Numbered from the stretch's first letter, positions 1 to 7,406 are shown. The stretch is 17,056 nt of DNA from JASFRS01 sp050114795 (GCA_050114795.1 JASFRS010000037.1:1-17056); one strand, 5' to 3'. The notes: a model not told the origin generated them from the sequence alone. Program-made: numbers and translations.

Positions 1-894
1 AGTCGGAAGCTAATATCGAGGTGCACACATATTGTGACACCTGAAACAACGAGTCTTTTCCTCAAGAGAATTCTTGGCCTCTATTCGCAAAAATTTATCT
101 TTATTCCGCATGGTGCCGGGGATCGGTCGGTCGGCTTTCGCAAGGATGCTAGGGAGTTTGATCTCATTCTTGTGTCAGGACAAAAGACACGGAAGCGCTT
201 CATTGAAGATGCTGGCGTTCCCGCTGATCGTATCAAGATTATTGGCTATCCGAAATTTGATGCATTTTTTAAGCGCGATTGCGAGGCAAAGCTGTTGTTT
301 CCGGAGAAACGTCCAATTGTTCTCTATAATCCGCATTTCGACCCTAATCTTTCTTCTTGGTATTATCGAGGCTTGGAGGTCTTGGAATATTTTGCAAACA
401 GCAAAGACTATAATCTGATTTTTGCCCCTCATATCATGTTATTTAAAAAACGTGTTCATGCGTCAGTTGAACACGGTAAAAAAGCTATTCGCAAAGATAT
501 TCCAGCGAAATATTATAAATGTTCTAATATTCATATCGATGTCGATAGCGATAATCTGGTCGATATGACTTATACTAAAATGGCAGATATCTATATGGGC
601 GATGTGTCTAGCCAAATTTATGAATTCATTTATCTTCCACGCCCCGCTGTCTTTTTGTGTAATGATCATCTAACCAATTGGGAGGGTGACCCCAATTTCC
701 GCCATTGGAATTTCGGCCCGGTCTTAATGAATGGCCATAGTTTGACCGAAATTCTGTCTTTTGCGCGCAATAATTTAGAAAAGATGTATAAACCGTGCCA
801 GGAGAAAGCTTTTCTAGATACATTTGACAATGTAGATGGAAACTCTTCATTTAAAGCTGCCCAGCAGATAATTGAATTTGTAAGTTCTTATTAG
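1..894 (+). CDS. CDP-glycerol glycerophosphotransferase-like enzyme (5' end missing)
   Basis: Partial gene. The frame is open to base 1 with no stop, so the true start lies left of the window; the GTG at 34 is probably internal. The product resembles the CDP-glycerol:poly(glycerophosphate) glycerophosphotransferase fold (TagB/TagF-like), which moves polyol-phosphate units onto cell-surface polymers at the cytoplasmic membrane. Supporting motifs are IPHGAGDRSVGF near the visible N-terminus, a GYPKFDAF segment, YNPHFDPNLSSWY, then APHIMLF, and a late DIYMGDVSSQIYEF stretch matching the family's conserved D-x-S-S region. No membrane segment is visible in this part. Base composition is strikingly AT-rich (about 27% GC in bases 481-540). 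The next two genes are a sulfotransferase and a glycosyltransferase, which fits a surface-glycan locus. The family is fairly secure; the donor and acceptor are unknown. Confidence 0.72.
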   Translation, partial: SRKLISRCTHIVTPETTSLFLKRILGLYSQKFIFIPHGAGDRSVGFRKDAREFDLILVSGQKTRKRFIEDAGVPADRIKIIGYPKFDAFFKRDCEAKLLFPEKRPIVLYNPHFDPNLSSWYYRGLEVLEYFANSKDYNLIFAPHIMLFKKRVHASVEHGKKAIRKDIPAKYYKCSNIHIDVDSDNLVDMTYTKMADIYMGDVSSQIYEFIYLPRPAVFLCNDHLTNWEGDPNFRHWNFGPVLMNGHSLTEILSFARNNLEKMYKPCQEKAFLDTFDNVDGNSSFKAAQQIIEFVSSY

Positions 895-914
895 TTAATA
901 AAAACATTGTACTT

Positions 915-974
915 GCAAATGCGATAATTTGCGTGATGTTCATGTAAACGTAATATTTATAGATGTTGCGTGAT
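915..974. repeat. Short inverted repeat and 9-base direct repeat in the gap
   Basis: The 206-base gap at 895-1100 is AT-rich and holds no gene I can support. It contains a 6-base inverted repeat, GCAAAT (915-920) and ATTTGC (927-932), around a 6-base loop with no T run behind it. The 9-mer TTGCGTGAT occurs at 929-937 and again at 966-974, a 37-base period. These could be protein-binding half-sites or chance matches in AT-rich DNA; the sequence alone does not decide. Confidence 0.3.
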
Positions 975-1100
975 TTAAACTACATCTGTAGAATTTCATG
1001 AGAATTGTGTTGGTTATACATTCTGGCTCAATATTTTAGTCACATGTATTGCCGTTTTGGGGGAAACGTCCGTTGTGGAAGCGGATAACAATTCAAAGGC

Positions 1101-2219
1101 ATGAATGTGAGCGAGCTTTACGCTTTGCCTGACCATGAAGTAATTGATGCGTTACTTCCTTGGATTAACCGAAGACCGGTTGAAATGAGGGAGGCGAGGC
1201 GTCTTATTTCCTGTAACAAGGCTTTACTTCCTATTGCTATAGACCCTCATGATAGGGGGGCGATTTATTGGGCGGACCTTGGCGTTCACCCTTTCCGCGA
1301 ATGGCAATATATTTTTACCATTAAATCGCTGTCCGAGGCCGGAGAGATCAAAACAGCATTCAAGACGAGCATGGATGTTCTTTTGGATGATGGTTTGTTT
1401 GCCGATAGTCTGCAGCCAGAAGGCTTCGTCTTTCATATTTCAAGATGTGGATCGACATTATTGGCGAAGTCGCTGGCCAGATTTGATGAAAATCTGGTGA
1501 TTAATCAAGGAGCCCCTCTGCAACATGGGTTTTGGGCTTATTTGACCAAAGATTGGTCGCAAGACTTACCAAATACGCCGCAAACAAGGCAGATGTTTAG
1601 AAACCTGGTCCGCGCAATGACTAGGCCACGCATTTCGGGGCAGAGGCGGGCCTTTGTAAAATTCATTAGCTGGAATACGCTTTATATCGACTTCATCATG
1701 CAGGCATTCCCTGATGGAAAGGCGCTTTATCTGTATCGTAATCCAGCAGAGGTTATTGCATCAGTTAAAAAGGCAACGACGGCCGCTCTGACAGCTAAGG
1801 GAAGTGATAAGGGTGCTTTTCTTTCTCAGTCCGATGTGGAAGCGCATCAGGCGTTGAGTGATACGGCCTATTTGGCGCGATGTTATGCCCATTATTTCAA
1901 AGCCGTTTTAAACCATTTTGAGTCAGATATTAGCTGCATTGAATATCCTGAAATTACAGCGAGAAACCTCAAACATATTTTGAATCAGGGTTTGGGCTAT
2001 TTCCCAAGTGACGCCGAACTGGATCTGATGCGAGAGCAATTTGCCTTCCATTCCAAAGATGACGACGACACCAAGAAATTTGAAGATGACACGCAACAGA
2101 AACGTGACGCGATTAGTGCAATAGACACAGCGCTTATTGAAGCCCTGTGCGGCAGTTATGTCGATCAAATCAAAGACATGCAGGGTAATGTCTATCGGCC
2201 TGCTGCCCGCACTGCTTAA
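1101..2219 (+). CDS. Sulfotransferase family protein
   Basis: 372 residues. It probably transfers sulfate from PAPS to a hydroxyl or amino group of a glycan or other acceptor, in the cytoplasm. The 5'-phosphosulfate loop appears as HISRCGSTLLAKSL (residues 112-125), the R-x-G-[ST]-T/S-L-L pattern of the Sulfotransfer superfamily. A 3'-phosphate-binding segment appears as YRNPAEVIASV (212-222), followed by CIEYPEI (279-285), which fits the late strand of the fold. There is no signal peptide or membrane span. An in-frame TAA at 1086-1088 lies 12 bases before the ATG, which confines the start; a weak AAAGG precedes it. The neighbours (phosphopolyol transferase on the left, family 2 glycosyltransferase 11 bases downstream) suggest it decorates a surface polysaccharide. 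Family assignment is good; the acceptor is inferred only. Confidence 0.75.
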   Translation: MNVSELYALPDHEVIDALLPWINRRPVEMREARRLISCNKALLPIAIDPHDRGAIYWADLGVHPFREWQYIFTIKSLSEAGEIKTAFKTSMDVLLDDGLFADSLQPEGFVFHISRCGSTLLAKSLARFDENLVINQGAPLQHGFWAYLTKDWSQDLPNTPQTRQMFRNLVRAMTRPRISGQRRAFVKFISWNTLYIDFIMQAFPDGKALYLYRNPAEVIASVKKATTAALTAKGSDKGAFLSQSDVEAHQALSDTAYLARCYAHYFKAVLNHFESDISCIEYPEITARNLKHILNQGLGYFPSDAELDLMREQFAFHSKDDDDTKKFEDDTQQKRDAISAIDTALIEALCGSYVDQIKDMQGNVYRPAARTA

Positions 2220-2230
2220 GGAGATTTTGA

Positions 2231-3010
2231 ATGACCTTAAAGGCAACATCAGGCCAGATAAATGGGGTGGTTGAGGATGGGTTACTTTCGATCCTTATCC
2301 CAAGTCATAATTATGGACGTTTTCTCCCCTTTACGGTGGAAAGTGTTATTGCGCAGGATTATGGGCCAATTGAGCTTATCATTGTCGATGATGGTTCTAG
2401 CGACGACTCCTATAAAATAGCAAAAGAATTGCTTGCGGGAAGCGACAGATTTGTAAAATCAAAGGTTGTCCCCCTTGAAAAAAACCGTGGGAAACTGGGC
2501 GCGATTAATGAAGGGATGGCGTATATTCACGGAGAATATTGCATTATTCTTGATGCAGATGATCTTTTGGATGCGAATTATGCCAGCCGTTGTATCGAGG
2601 AGCTAAATAAAGCGCGCAAGAAAGATCAGAAAGTGGCATTTGTTTATACGGATTGCCATCTGATTTCCGAAGCGGGTGAAGAAATTGACCGTGGCCGCTC
2701 AACCGCCTTTAAACCCGAGCTTATTAAGCAGTATAGCTTCATTCCGGAGCCTGCTGTCGTGCTAACCGAGATATTGAAACAAGCTGGGCCGTTTGATGAA
2801 AGTATTCGGCGTGGCACAAAACATCATAAATGGCAGCGGATCATCAATAATGGCTGGTGGGGGCAGCATATTGCCGAGCCAATGTTTTGCTATCGCATGC
2901 ATGGCAATAATTTGTCAGGCATCGGTCAGCGGGTGATTGGCGAAATCCAAAGTGGCCAAGGTGGTGAACGTATTTTGTCCGGTTATTGGCCGACTGTTGC
3001 AGGCTTATAA
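2231..3010 (+). CDS. Family 2 glycosyltransferase
   Basis: 259 residues with a single GT-A catalytic domain and no membrane span. It should transfer a sugar from a nucleotide sugar to a growing glycan on the cytoplasmic side. The N-terminal strand SILIPSHNYGRFL (20-32) is followed by ELIIVDDGSSDDS (48-60), holding the nucleotide-binding Asp residues, and ILDADDLLDANY (106-117), the metal-binding DxD-type motif. AEPMFCYRMHGNNLS near the C-terminus matches the end of many GT2 domains. AAGGAG at 2218-2223 sits 7 bases before the ATG and overlaps the sulfotransferase stop, so the two are almost certainly co-transcribed. The protein is near the short end for the family, without an extra C-terminal domain. 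The sugar and linkage cannot be read from the sequence. Confidence 0.85.
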   Translation: MTLKATSGQINGVVEDGLLSILIPSHNYGRFLPFTVESVIAQDYGPIELIIVDDGSSDDSYKIAKELLAGSDRFVKSKVVPLEKNRGKLGAINEGMAYIHGEYCIILDADDLLDANYASRCIEELNKARKKDQKVAFVYTDCHLISEAGEEIDRGRSTAFKPELIKQYSFIPEPAVVLTEILKQAGPFDESIRRGTKHHKWQRIINNGWWGQHIAEPMFCYRMHGNNLSGIGQRVIGEIQSGQGGERILSGYWPTVAGL

Positions 3011-3092
3011 TTACAGACGTTAAATTTTCATCCATAATGTTGCCTTAGTTGCACTATGAAGATAAACAAACTCGTTAGGCAGGGTGGTGGTT

Positions 3093-3410
3093 ATGAAAAA
3101 AATATTTTCGTGTTTACTTGCAGTTACGACTATGTTCACAAGCGCTGCTTGGGCGCAGGGTGAAACCACGACGTGGGTGTGTAAGGTCAATGGCCTTGAG
3201 CGGCATGTTGAGCTAAATGAAGCAATGACAGAAGTGCCCGTGTGCGATGTCTGGTATGACAAAAGTGCTGAAGGTGGTGCAAAAATGCGCCTTTGGTCAG
3301 CAGATAATGATGGTGAATATTGCCGGCCCAAAGCAGAACAACTTGTTGAGAGTCTGACACGCTGGGGTTGGACATGTGAAAAGATGGCTGCAGAAGATCA
3401 AACGCCATAA
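3093..3410 (+). CDS. Small secreted protein with four cysteines
   Basis: 105 residues from the ATG at 3093, which is preceded by a purine-rich AGGGTGGTGG. The frame also opens at GTG 3084, three codons earlier, but the ATG gives a standard signal peptide: two Lys, a hydrophobic core, and a likely cut after AWA at residue 21. The mature part has Cys at 30, 51, 77 and 95, even in number and well spaced, consistent with two disulfides in the periplasm. It is rich in Trp, with motifs VPVCDVWYDK, LWSADND and YCRPKAEQLVESL. I recall related uncharacterised proteins in proteobacteria with the same W-x-C ... VPC-x-V ... LW-x-A ... YC pattern, but no function. No lipobox is seen. It precedes msrA by 83 bases; a shared envelope-redox role would be a guess. 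Confidence 0.72.
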   Translation: MKKIFSCLLAVTTMFTSAAWAQGETTTWVCKVNGLERHVELNEAMTEVPVCDVWYDKSAEGGAKMRLWSADNDGEYCRPKAEQLVESLTRWGWTCEKMAAEDQTP

Positions 3411-3493
3411 ACACGTAAATTTTAAATTTTGCCTCTTTAATCCGACCGGGGTGCACCTTATCTTTGCAACCCAATCATGAAGAGGTATTTGCA

Positions 3494-4027
3494 ATGGCCA
3501 AGCGTGAAACTGCAATATTAGCTGGTGGGTGTTTCTGGTGTGTCGAGGCGATTTTTAAAGCCTTGAAAGGCGTTGAAGGTGTGCGTTCCGGCTATATTGG
3601 CGGTCATGTCAAAAACCCTAGCTATAAAGAAGTCTGTTCAGGGTCAACCGGCCATGCAGAAGCGATTGAAATCGCTTATGACCCCGACATTATCTCTTTC
3701 GATACATTGCTGGATGTGTTCTTCGCGACCCATGATCCAACGCAGTTGAATCGTCAAGGTAACGATATTGGGACGCAATATCGTTCAGCAATTTTTGTTC
3801 GTGGTGCAGAGGATAAAAATGCAGCGCGCGAAGCAATGAAGCGTGCTGGTGAGATTTGGGATGAGCCAATTGTTACAACAATTGAACCTCTGACTGAATT
3901 CTATGTGGCTGAGGATTATCACCAGGATTATTTTGAAAATAACCCTGGTCAGCCCTATTGTGCTGCGGTGGTTGCGCCCAAGGTTATGAAAGCAAGGGCG
4001 AAATTCACGCACCTGTTACAAGCTTGA
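3494..4027 (+). CDS. msrA: Peptide-methionine (S)-S-oxide reductase MsrA
   Basis: 177 residues. It reduces the S epimer of methionine sulfoxide in proteins and free form, using thioredoxin. The catalytic motif GCFWC is at residues 12-16, with Cys13 as the sulfenic-acid-forming residue. GYIGGHVKNPSYKEVCSGSTGHAEA and the HDPTQLNRQGNDIGTQYRS region follow family order. The C-terminal NNPGQPYC carries a second Cys that probably resolves the intermediate, as in MsrA forms ending QPYC-x-x-VV-x-PK. I chose ATG 3494 because GAAGAGG lies 8 bases upstream and it puts the catalytic motif at the usual distance; the frame also opens at TTG 3464, which would add ten unsupported residues. There is no signal peptide, so it is cytoplasmic. 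It appears to be a stand-alone gene with no msrB visible. Confidence 0.96.
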   Translation: MAKRETAILAGGCFWCVEAIFKALKGVEGVRSGYIGGHVKNPSYKEVCSGSTGHAEAIEIAYDPDIISFDTLLDVFFATHDPTQLNRQGNDIGTQYRSAIFVRGAEDKNAAREAMKRAGEIWDEPIVTTIEPLTEFYVAEDYHQDYFENNPGQPYCAAVVAPKVMKARAKFTHLLQA

Positions 4028-4091
4028 ATTAGTATTTGCGCTTATTGTGCACTTGCAACTTTTCCCTAATTTCAAGCAGGTGAGATAATAA

Positions 4092-4802
4092 ATGCCCCTT
4101 AAATCTTTTGCCGCAGCCATTGCTGTCGCCGTTTCGGCTTTTGCTGTTGTTCCGGCTTCTGCCGATGGCTTCTATGTATCTGCCTTTGCTGGTCTGTCCT
4201 GGCAGAAAGATCAGAATAATGTTCAAACTGAAGTTTCAGTCCAGGGTCCCACGGCAATTGGCGTAGATTTTGAAAGCGGATTATACCTCGGCGGTGCCCT
4301 TGGTTATCGTTTTGATGATATTGGGCCGGGTGCCATTCGTGTTGAACTGGAATATGCTTATCGGGAAAATAACGCTGATGCGGTGGTTTATTCCAGTGGC
4401 GTTCGCCAACTGGAAAGCGGAGATAATTCATCAGGCTCGGGCATGATCAATTTGGTCTATGAATTTGATAAGCTGAATGACTGGGTTCACCCATATCTTG
4501 GTGTTGGCCTCGGTATTGCTGGTGTCGAATCCGACGTTGAATACGCTCCACCTGCCGGAGACCGTGGTAATCCAACAGTGGCACTTGGTGGAAACACCGA
4601 TGCAGAATTCGCTTATCAGTTTATCGGGGGTGTATCCGTTCCGGTTTCGGAACAGTGGGAAGTGTTTGTTGAAGGCCGGTATTATGAAACCGGAGACCCG
4701 GATTTTGATCGAATCCGTATTTCAGATGACACATTGCTAGCGCGTTATGACGGCGAATTTTCCGCCTGGCATGGTGATGTGGGTGTCCGCTTTCGCTTCT
4801 AA
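4092..4802 (+). CDS. Outer-membrane beta-barrel protein (OmpA/opacity-like)
   Basis: 236 residues. A signal peptide with an Ala-rich core ends in ASA at residue 24, followed by DGFYVSAFAGLSW, a typical first strand of small 8-stranded barrels. Alternating hydrophobic/polar strands recur (YLGGALGYRF, AIRVELEYAYRE, YLGVGLGIAGVES, FAYQFIGGVSVPV, WEVFVEGRYYE) and the protein ends GDVGVRFRF, with the terminal Phe recognised by the BAM machinery. The fold is the OMP_b-brl/porin-family type; no OmpA-like peptidoglycan-binding domain follows. Ligand and role are unknown. AGGTGAG lies just before the ATG at 4092. The gene is 64 bases downstream of msrA and ends three bases before the stop of the converging beta-helix gene. 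Confidence 0.85.
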   Translation: MPLKSFAAAIAVAVSAFAVVPASADGFYVSAFAGLSWQKDQNNVQTEVSVQGPTAIGVDFESGLYLGGALGYRFDDIGPGAIRVELEYAYRENNADAVVYSSGVRQLESGDNSSGSGMINLVYEFDKLNDWVHPYLGVGLGIAGVESDVEYAPPAGDRGNPTVALGGNTDAEFAYQFIGGVSVPVSEQWEVFVEGRYYETGDPDFDRIRISDDTLLARYDGEFSAWHGDVGVRFRF

Positions 4803-4805
4803 ATA

Positions 4806-5768
4806 TTATTGAACTTCGCCCGGACCCTTTAAGGGGTCCGCGGCGTCCCCAGTAATTTCATTGCCTTTTAAAATGGCAGGTGTCTGAGTCCGATTGGCAA
4901 CAAAAGCCGTAGGGCGGCCTACATCACTATGAAATTTATTATTTTCAATAAGCAAGGATTTGGTCTCATTGCTTGAGCGTTCAAATCCAATGGCAATAGC
5001 TGCGGTGCGATTGTCCGTCTTGGGCCCTTTTTGAAATATATTATTACGGATAATGACATCGCCCCCATTGGGGATGTCGATGTGATAGCTCGCAGTCCCA
5101 TCTATTCCGTCGGTAAATTTTGAATTTTCGACGACTGTCAATTTTGCACGGGATTTTAAATGATGCCCAATATGGGTTAGCAGGAAGGTGCTATCTCTAA
5201 CGATCAATTCATCCCATTGTCCTATATATGCGCCATGGGTCTGGCCGTTCATTGAAGCGCCATTTCGCTCAAAATAGCTCCCTTCAATGGTTATTCGTCC
5301 TTCGCCCCGACTGAGTGTTAATATGCCATTTTCATTGTTGATGAAGGCACAGTTTTTTATCGTGAGATTGGCGCCTTCGGCACGTATTCCGGCACCATTG
5401 CGCTGAAGCGCCCGAGCATTTTGGAATGTAATATTGCTAATCGAAACATTACGTCCTTTAACCACGAATATCGCCTTACCTTGGCAGACTTGGTCTTCAA
5501 TAATGACCTGTCGACCTCGTTCACTTAAGCCGTGGATAGAGATGTTGTTCTGCTTCCAAACAGCGCATTCTTTATAGGTGCCAGCATCAATAAATATGAT
5601 GGAATTGTCCTGTGCTATGCGAGCAGCTTCGGCAATGGTTTTGATTGCTTTGTCCTGTCCCACTTCGATAATGACGCCTGGGTCGCGGAAGCTTTGGCCT
5701 TCACTAGATGAGGGTAAGAGCCAAATGGCTACGCTGAGAAGTGCAAATTGAAGTGGGCGGAGCAGCAT
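4806..5768 (-). CDS. Secreted right-handed parallel beta-helix protein
   Basis: 320 residues from the ATG at 5768. That start gives a clear signal peptide (Arg followed by a hydrophobic core, likely cut near SEGQS). The frame continues to an ATG at 5822, adding 18 polar residues before the signal core, which is less likely; neither start has a strong ribosome binding site. The mature protein starts with VIIEVGQDKAIKTIAEAARIA, the usual cap of pectate-lyase-like folds, then repeats 20-25 residue coils of the form NNISIHG, NVSISNITFQNA, NLTIKNCAFINN, RITIEGSYFERN, DVIIRNNIFQKG and SLLIENNKFHSD. Three dense motifs sit mid-protein: THGAYIG (177-183), GHHLKSR (201-207) and SYHIDIPNGG (227-236). 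I recall these from uncharacterised alphaproteobacterial homologues. The fold suggests a polysaccharide-binding or lyase role in the periplasm or outside; no enzyme activity can be assigned. Confidence 0.82.
   Translation of the reverse strand: MLLRPLQFALLSVAIWLLPSSSEGQSFRDPGVIIEVGQDKAIKTIAEAARIAQDNSIIFIDAGTYKECAVWKQNNISIHGLSERGRQVIIEDQVCQGKAIFVVKGRNVSISNITFQNARALQRNGAGIRAEGANLTIKNCAFINNENGILTLSRGEGRITIEGSYFERNGASMNGQTHGAYIGQWDELIVRDSTFLLTHIGHHLKSRAKLTVVENSKFTDGIDGTASYHIDIPNGGDVIIRNNIFQKGPKTDNRTAAIAIGFERSSNETKSLLIENNKFHSDVGRPTAFVANRTQTPAILKGNEITGDAADPLKGPGEVQ
4821..4840. terminator. Hairpin at the end of convergent genes
   Basis: A 20-base self-complementary block (CGGACCC at 4821-4827 pairing with GGGTCCG at 4834-4840, the centre also nearly self-pairing with one G-T) lies 18 bases past the barrel-gene stop and inside the last codons of the opposing beta-helix gene. 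No T run follows on either strand, so it is not a standard intrinsic terminator. It may still stop convergent read-through or protect a 3' end. Because it encodes residues DPLKGP on the minus strand, its symmetry could also be incidental. Confidence 0.35.
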
Positions 5769-5872
5769 AATTAGGGGTTCCCGAGTTTTTATAGCGAAAA
5801 CTTGAGGGTCATGGTGCACCATTGGCTGTGAAATTCAATGGTTTATCCAAAACTCTTTAACTGATCTTTCGA

Positions 5873-5901
5873 TTGTCTGTATGCAATCATCATCGTAAAA
5901 C
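5873..5901 (+). promoter_or_regulatory. Candidate sigma-70 promoter for the DoxX-meaB pair
   Basis: TTGTCT (5873-5878) and TAAAAC (5896-5901) are separated by 17 bases in the 171-base gap between the divergent beta-helix and DoxX-like genes. Each box matches four of six consensus positions. Transcription would begin near 5908 and leave a leader of about 30 bases that includes the AAAGGAAG ribosome binding site at 5927-5934. It is placed correctly, but the match is moderate and was found by eye. Confidence 0.4.
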
Positions 5902-5939
5902 AGAGCTAAGTCAGAGGGATGTAAAGAAAGGAAGACCCC

Positions 5940-6407
5940 ATGTCCAAACAGGGAAAAAAATGGATTCCGCTGGTGCTGACTCTCTATGTCAGTTTTGTAT
6001 TTATTCAATCACTGTTCTTTAAATTTACAGGCTCACCGGAGACTCAGCATATTTTTGGAACCCTGGATGAATGGGCGGCGACAAGCTTTGGTGTGTCAGG
6101 CTTGTTTAATCCCGGGGGTATTTTTTCGGCCTATGTCGTTGGTAGCGCAGAGCTTGTCGCATCTACTTGTTTGCTGATTGGGTATTTTCTAAAGAAACCC
6201 GTGCTGCATACTGCAGGAGCATTGATTGGCCTGGCTGTCATTTCAGGAGCGATCTTTTTTCACCTCTTTACGCCACTGACAACCGTTGTTGCGAATGAAG
6301 AGATGGGGGTCGAAAGCGATGGTGGCTTGTTATTTATTATGGCCTGCGGGGTCTGGCTGTCGTGTGTCATCATCCTGTATTTAAACCGCAAATTGGTTTT
6401 GAAATAA
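5940..6407 (+). CDS. DoxX-like four-helix membrane protein
   Basis: 155 residues with about four hydrophobic segments (roughly 9-28, 59-82, 88-112 and 130-150). Charged residues occur at the N-terminus, and YLNRKLVLK follows the last helix. The pattern, including FFKFTGSPE after helix 1 and an AELVAST segment in helix 2, is that of the DoxX/DoxD-like inner-membrane family. Members include subunits linked to respiration or redox stress, but most are uncharacterised, so no reaction is assigned. A strong AAAGGAAG lies 5 bases before the ATG. The stop TAA (6405-6407) is immediately followed by the ATG of meaB with no gap and no ribosome binding site of its own for meaB, so the two should be co-transcribed and translationally coupled. 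The pairing with a B12-enzyme chaperone has no obvious functional logic. Confidence 0.75.
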   Translation: MSKQGKKWIPLVLTLYVSFVFIQSLFFKFTGSPETQHIFGTLDEWAATSFGVSGLFNPGGIFSAYVVGSAELVASTCLLIGYFLKKPVLHTAGALIGLAVISGAIFFHLFTPLTTVVANEEMGVESDGGLLFIMACGVWLSCVIILYLNRKLVLK

Positions 6408-7406
6408 ATGGCTGCGGCCATTGACATTGCCGCATTGCAGCAGCGCTTGGACACTGGTGAGCGCCGCGCTTTAGCCAAGGCGATTACCTTGGTTGAGTCA
6501 AAGCGTGGCGACCACAGAGAAGCCGCGCAAATTCTACTCAAAAACATCATGTTTAAAACCGGAAAGGCGATCAGGTTGGGCCTTTCCGGTGCGCCGGGGG
6601 TGGGTAAATCGACCTTTATAGAAGCCTTTGGCATGTATCTCGTGAATCAAGGTTTGAAAGTTGCTGTGTTGGCCGTAGATCCCTCATCAGCGCGCGCGGG
6701 TGGTTCGATCTTAGGCGATAAGACGCGCATGGATATCTTGTCGCGTGATGAAAGGGCTTTTATCAGGCCATCACCTTCCGGCGGGTCGCTGGGTGGTGTG
6801 GCAAGACGCACACGTGAGGCTATGTTGCTTACAGAAGCGGCGGGCTATGACGTGATTCTCATTGAAACCGTAGGTGTGGGGCAATCTGAAACCGCTGTCG
6901 CTGATATGGTGGATATGTTTCTTCTCCTACTCGCCCCGGGCGGTGGAGATGAACTTCAAGGGATTAAGCGCGGAATCATGGAGCTGGCTGATCTCGTTAT
7001 TGTGAATAAGGCAGATGGTGCACTAAAGCCCGCTGCCAAACGCGCCCAAAGTGAATATCGGGCCGCTCTTCATTTGATGCGACCAAAATATGACGACTGG
7101 ACGGCGCGAGTCCTGTTGGCCTCAGCCTTGGAAAACAAAGGCTTGGAAGATGTTTGGAAGCAGATAACGTCTTTTGAAGATAAATTACGATCATCGGGGC
7201 AACTTGCTGATTTGCGTGCACGCCAAGCCGTTGCATGGATGTGGTCCGAAATCGAAGACGGGCTGAAATCCGCTTTTTTAAGCAATAAGAAGACAGCACA
7301 AGCCTGCACAAATATGGAGGCATTGGTGGCGCAGGGGAAATGTCCACCGGGACAAGCGGCACAAGAGCTGCTGCAAGGCTTTATGAAGAGTGCATCCAAG
7401 CCTTGA
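6408..7406 (+). CDS. meaB: Methylmalonyl-CoA mutase-associated GTPase MeaB (ArgK family)
   Basis: 332 residues, normal for the family. This G3E GTPase gates loading and repair of the adenosylcobalamin cofactor of methylmalonyl-CoA mutase or related acyl-CoA mutases in the cytoplasm. The P-loop GAPGVGKS is at 61-68, switch-region sequences AVDPSSARAGGSILGDKTRM (89-108) and RPSPSGGSLGGVARRTRE (120-137) follow, ETVGVGQSE is at 153-161, and the guanine-specificity motif NKAD is at 200-203. The C-terminal helical part used for dimerisation is present. No mutase gene lies in the window, so its partner is elsewhere. Its start abuts the DoxX-like stop and it probably depends on translational coupling. 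The last codons contain the -35 box of the predicted rpmB promoter. The old name ArgK (arginine transport kinase) is obsolete. Confidence 0.95.
   Translation: MAAAIDIAALQQRLDTGERRALAKAITLVESKRGDHREAAQILLKNIMFKTGKAIRLGLSGAPGVGKSTFIEAFGMYLVNQGLKVAVLAVDPSSARAGGSILGDKTRMDILSRDERAFIRPSPSGGSLGGVARRTREAMLLTEAAGYDVILIETVGVGQSETAVADMVDMFLLLLAPGGGDELQGIKRGIMELADLVIVNKADGALKPAAKRAQSEYRAALHLMRPKYDDWTARVLLASALENKGLEDVWKQITSFEDKLRSSGQLADLRARQAVAWMWSEIEDGLKSAFLSNKKTAQACTNMEALVAQGKCPPGQAAQELLQGFMKSASKP

Noticed and set aside
34..36. GTG as the start of the first gene
   Set aside because: The frame is open through base 1, there is no ribosome binding site, and the family is longer at the N-terminus, so the gene enters from outside the window.
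3411..3470. Tandem AAATTTT-like stretch and weak promoter-like boxes before msrA
   Set aside because: The boxes match consensus at only three or four of six positions each and the AT repeat is short; not enough to call a promoter or repeat.
5811..5822. Perfect 12-base palindrome ATGGTGCACCAT upstream of the beta-helix gene
   Set aside because: GTGCAC cores occur several times in the window without consistent spacing to promoters; a 12-base palindrome alone is weak evidence for an operator.
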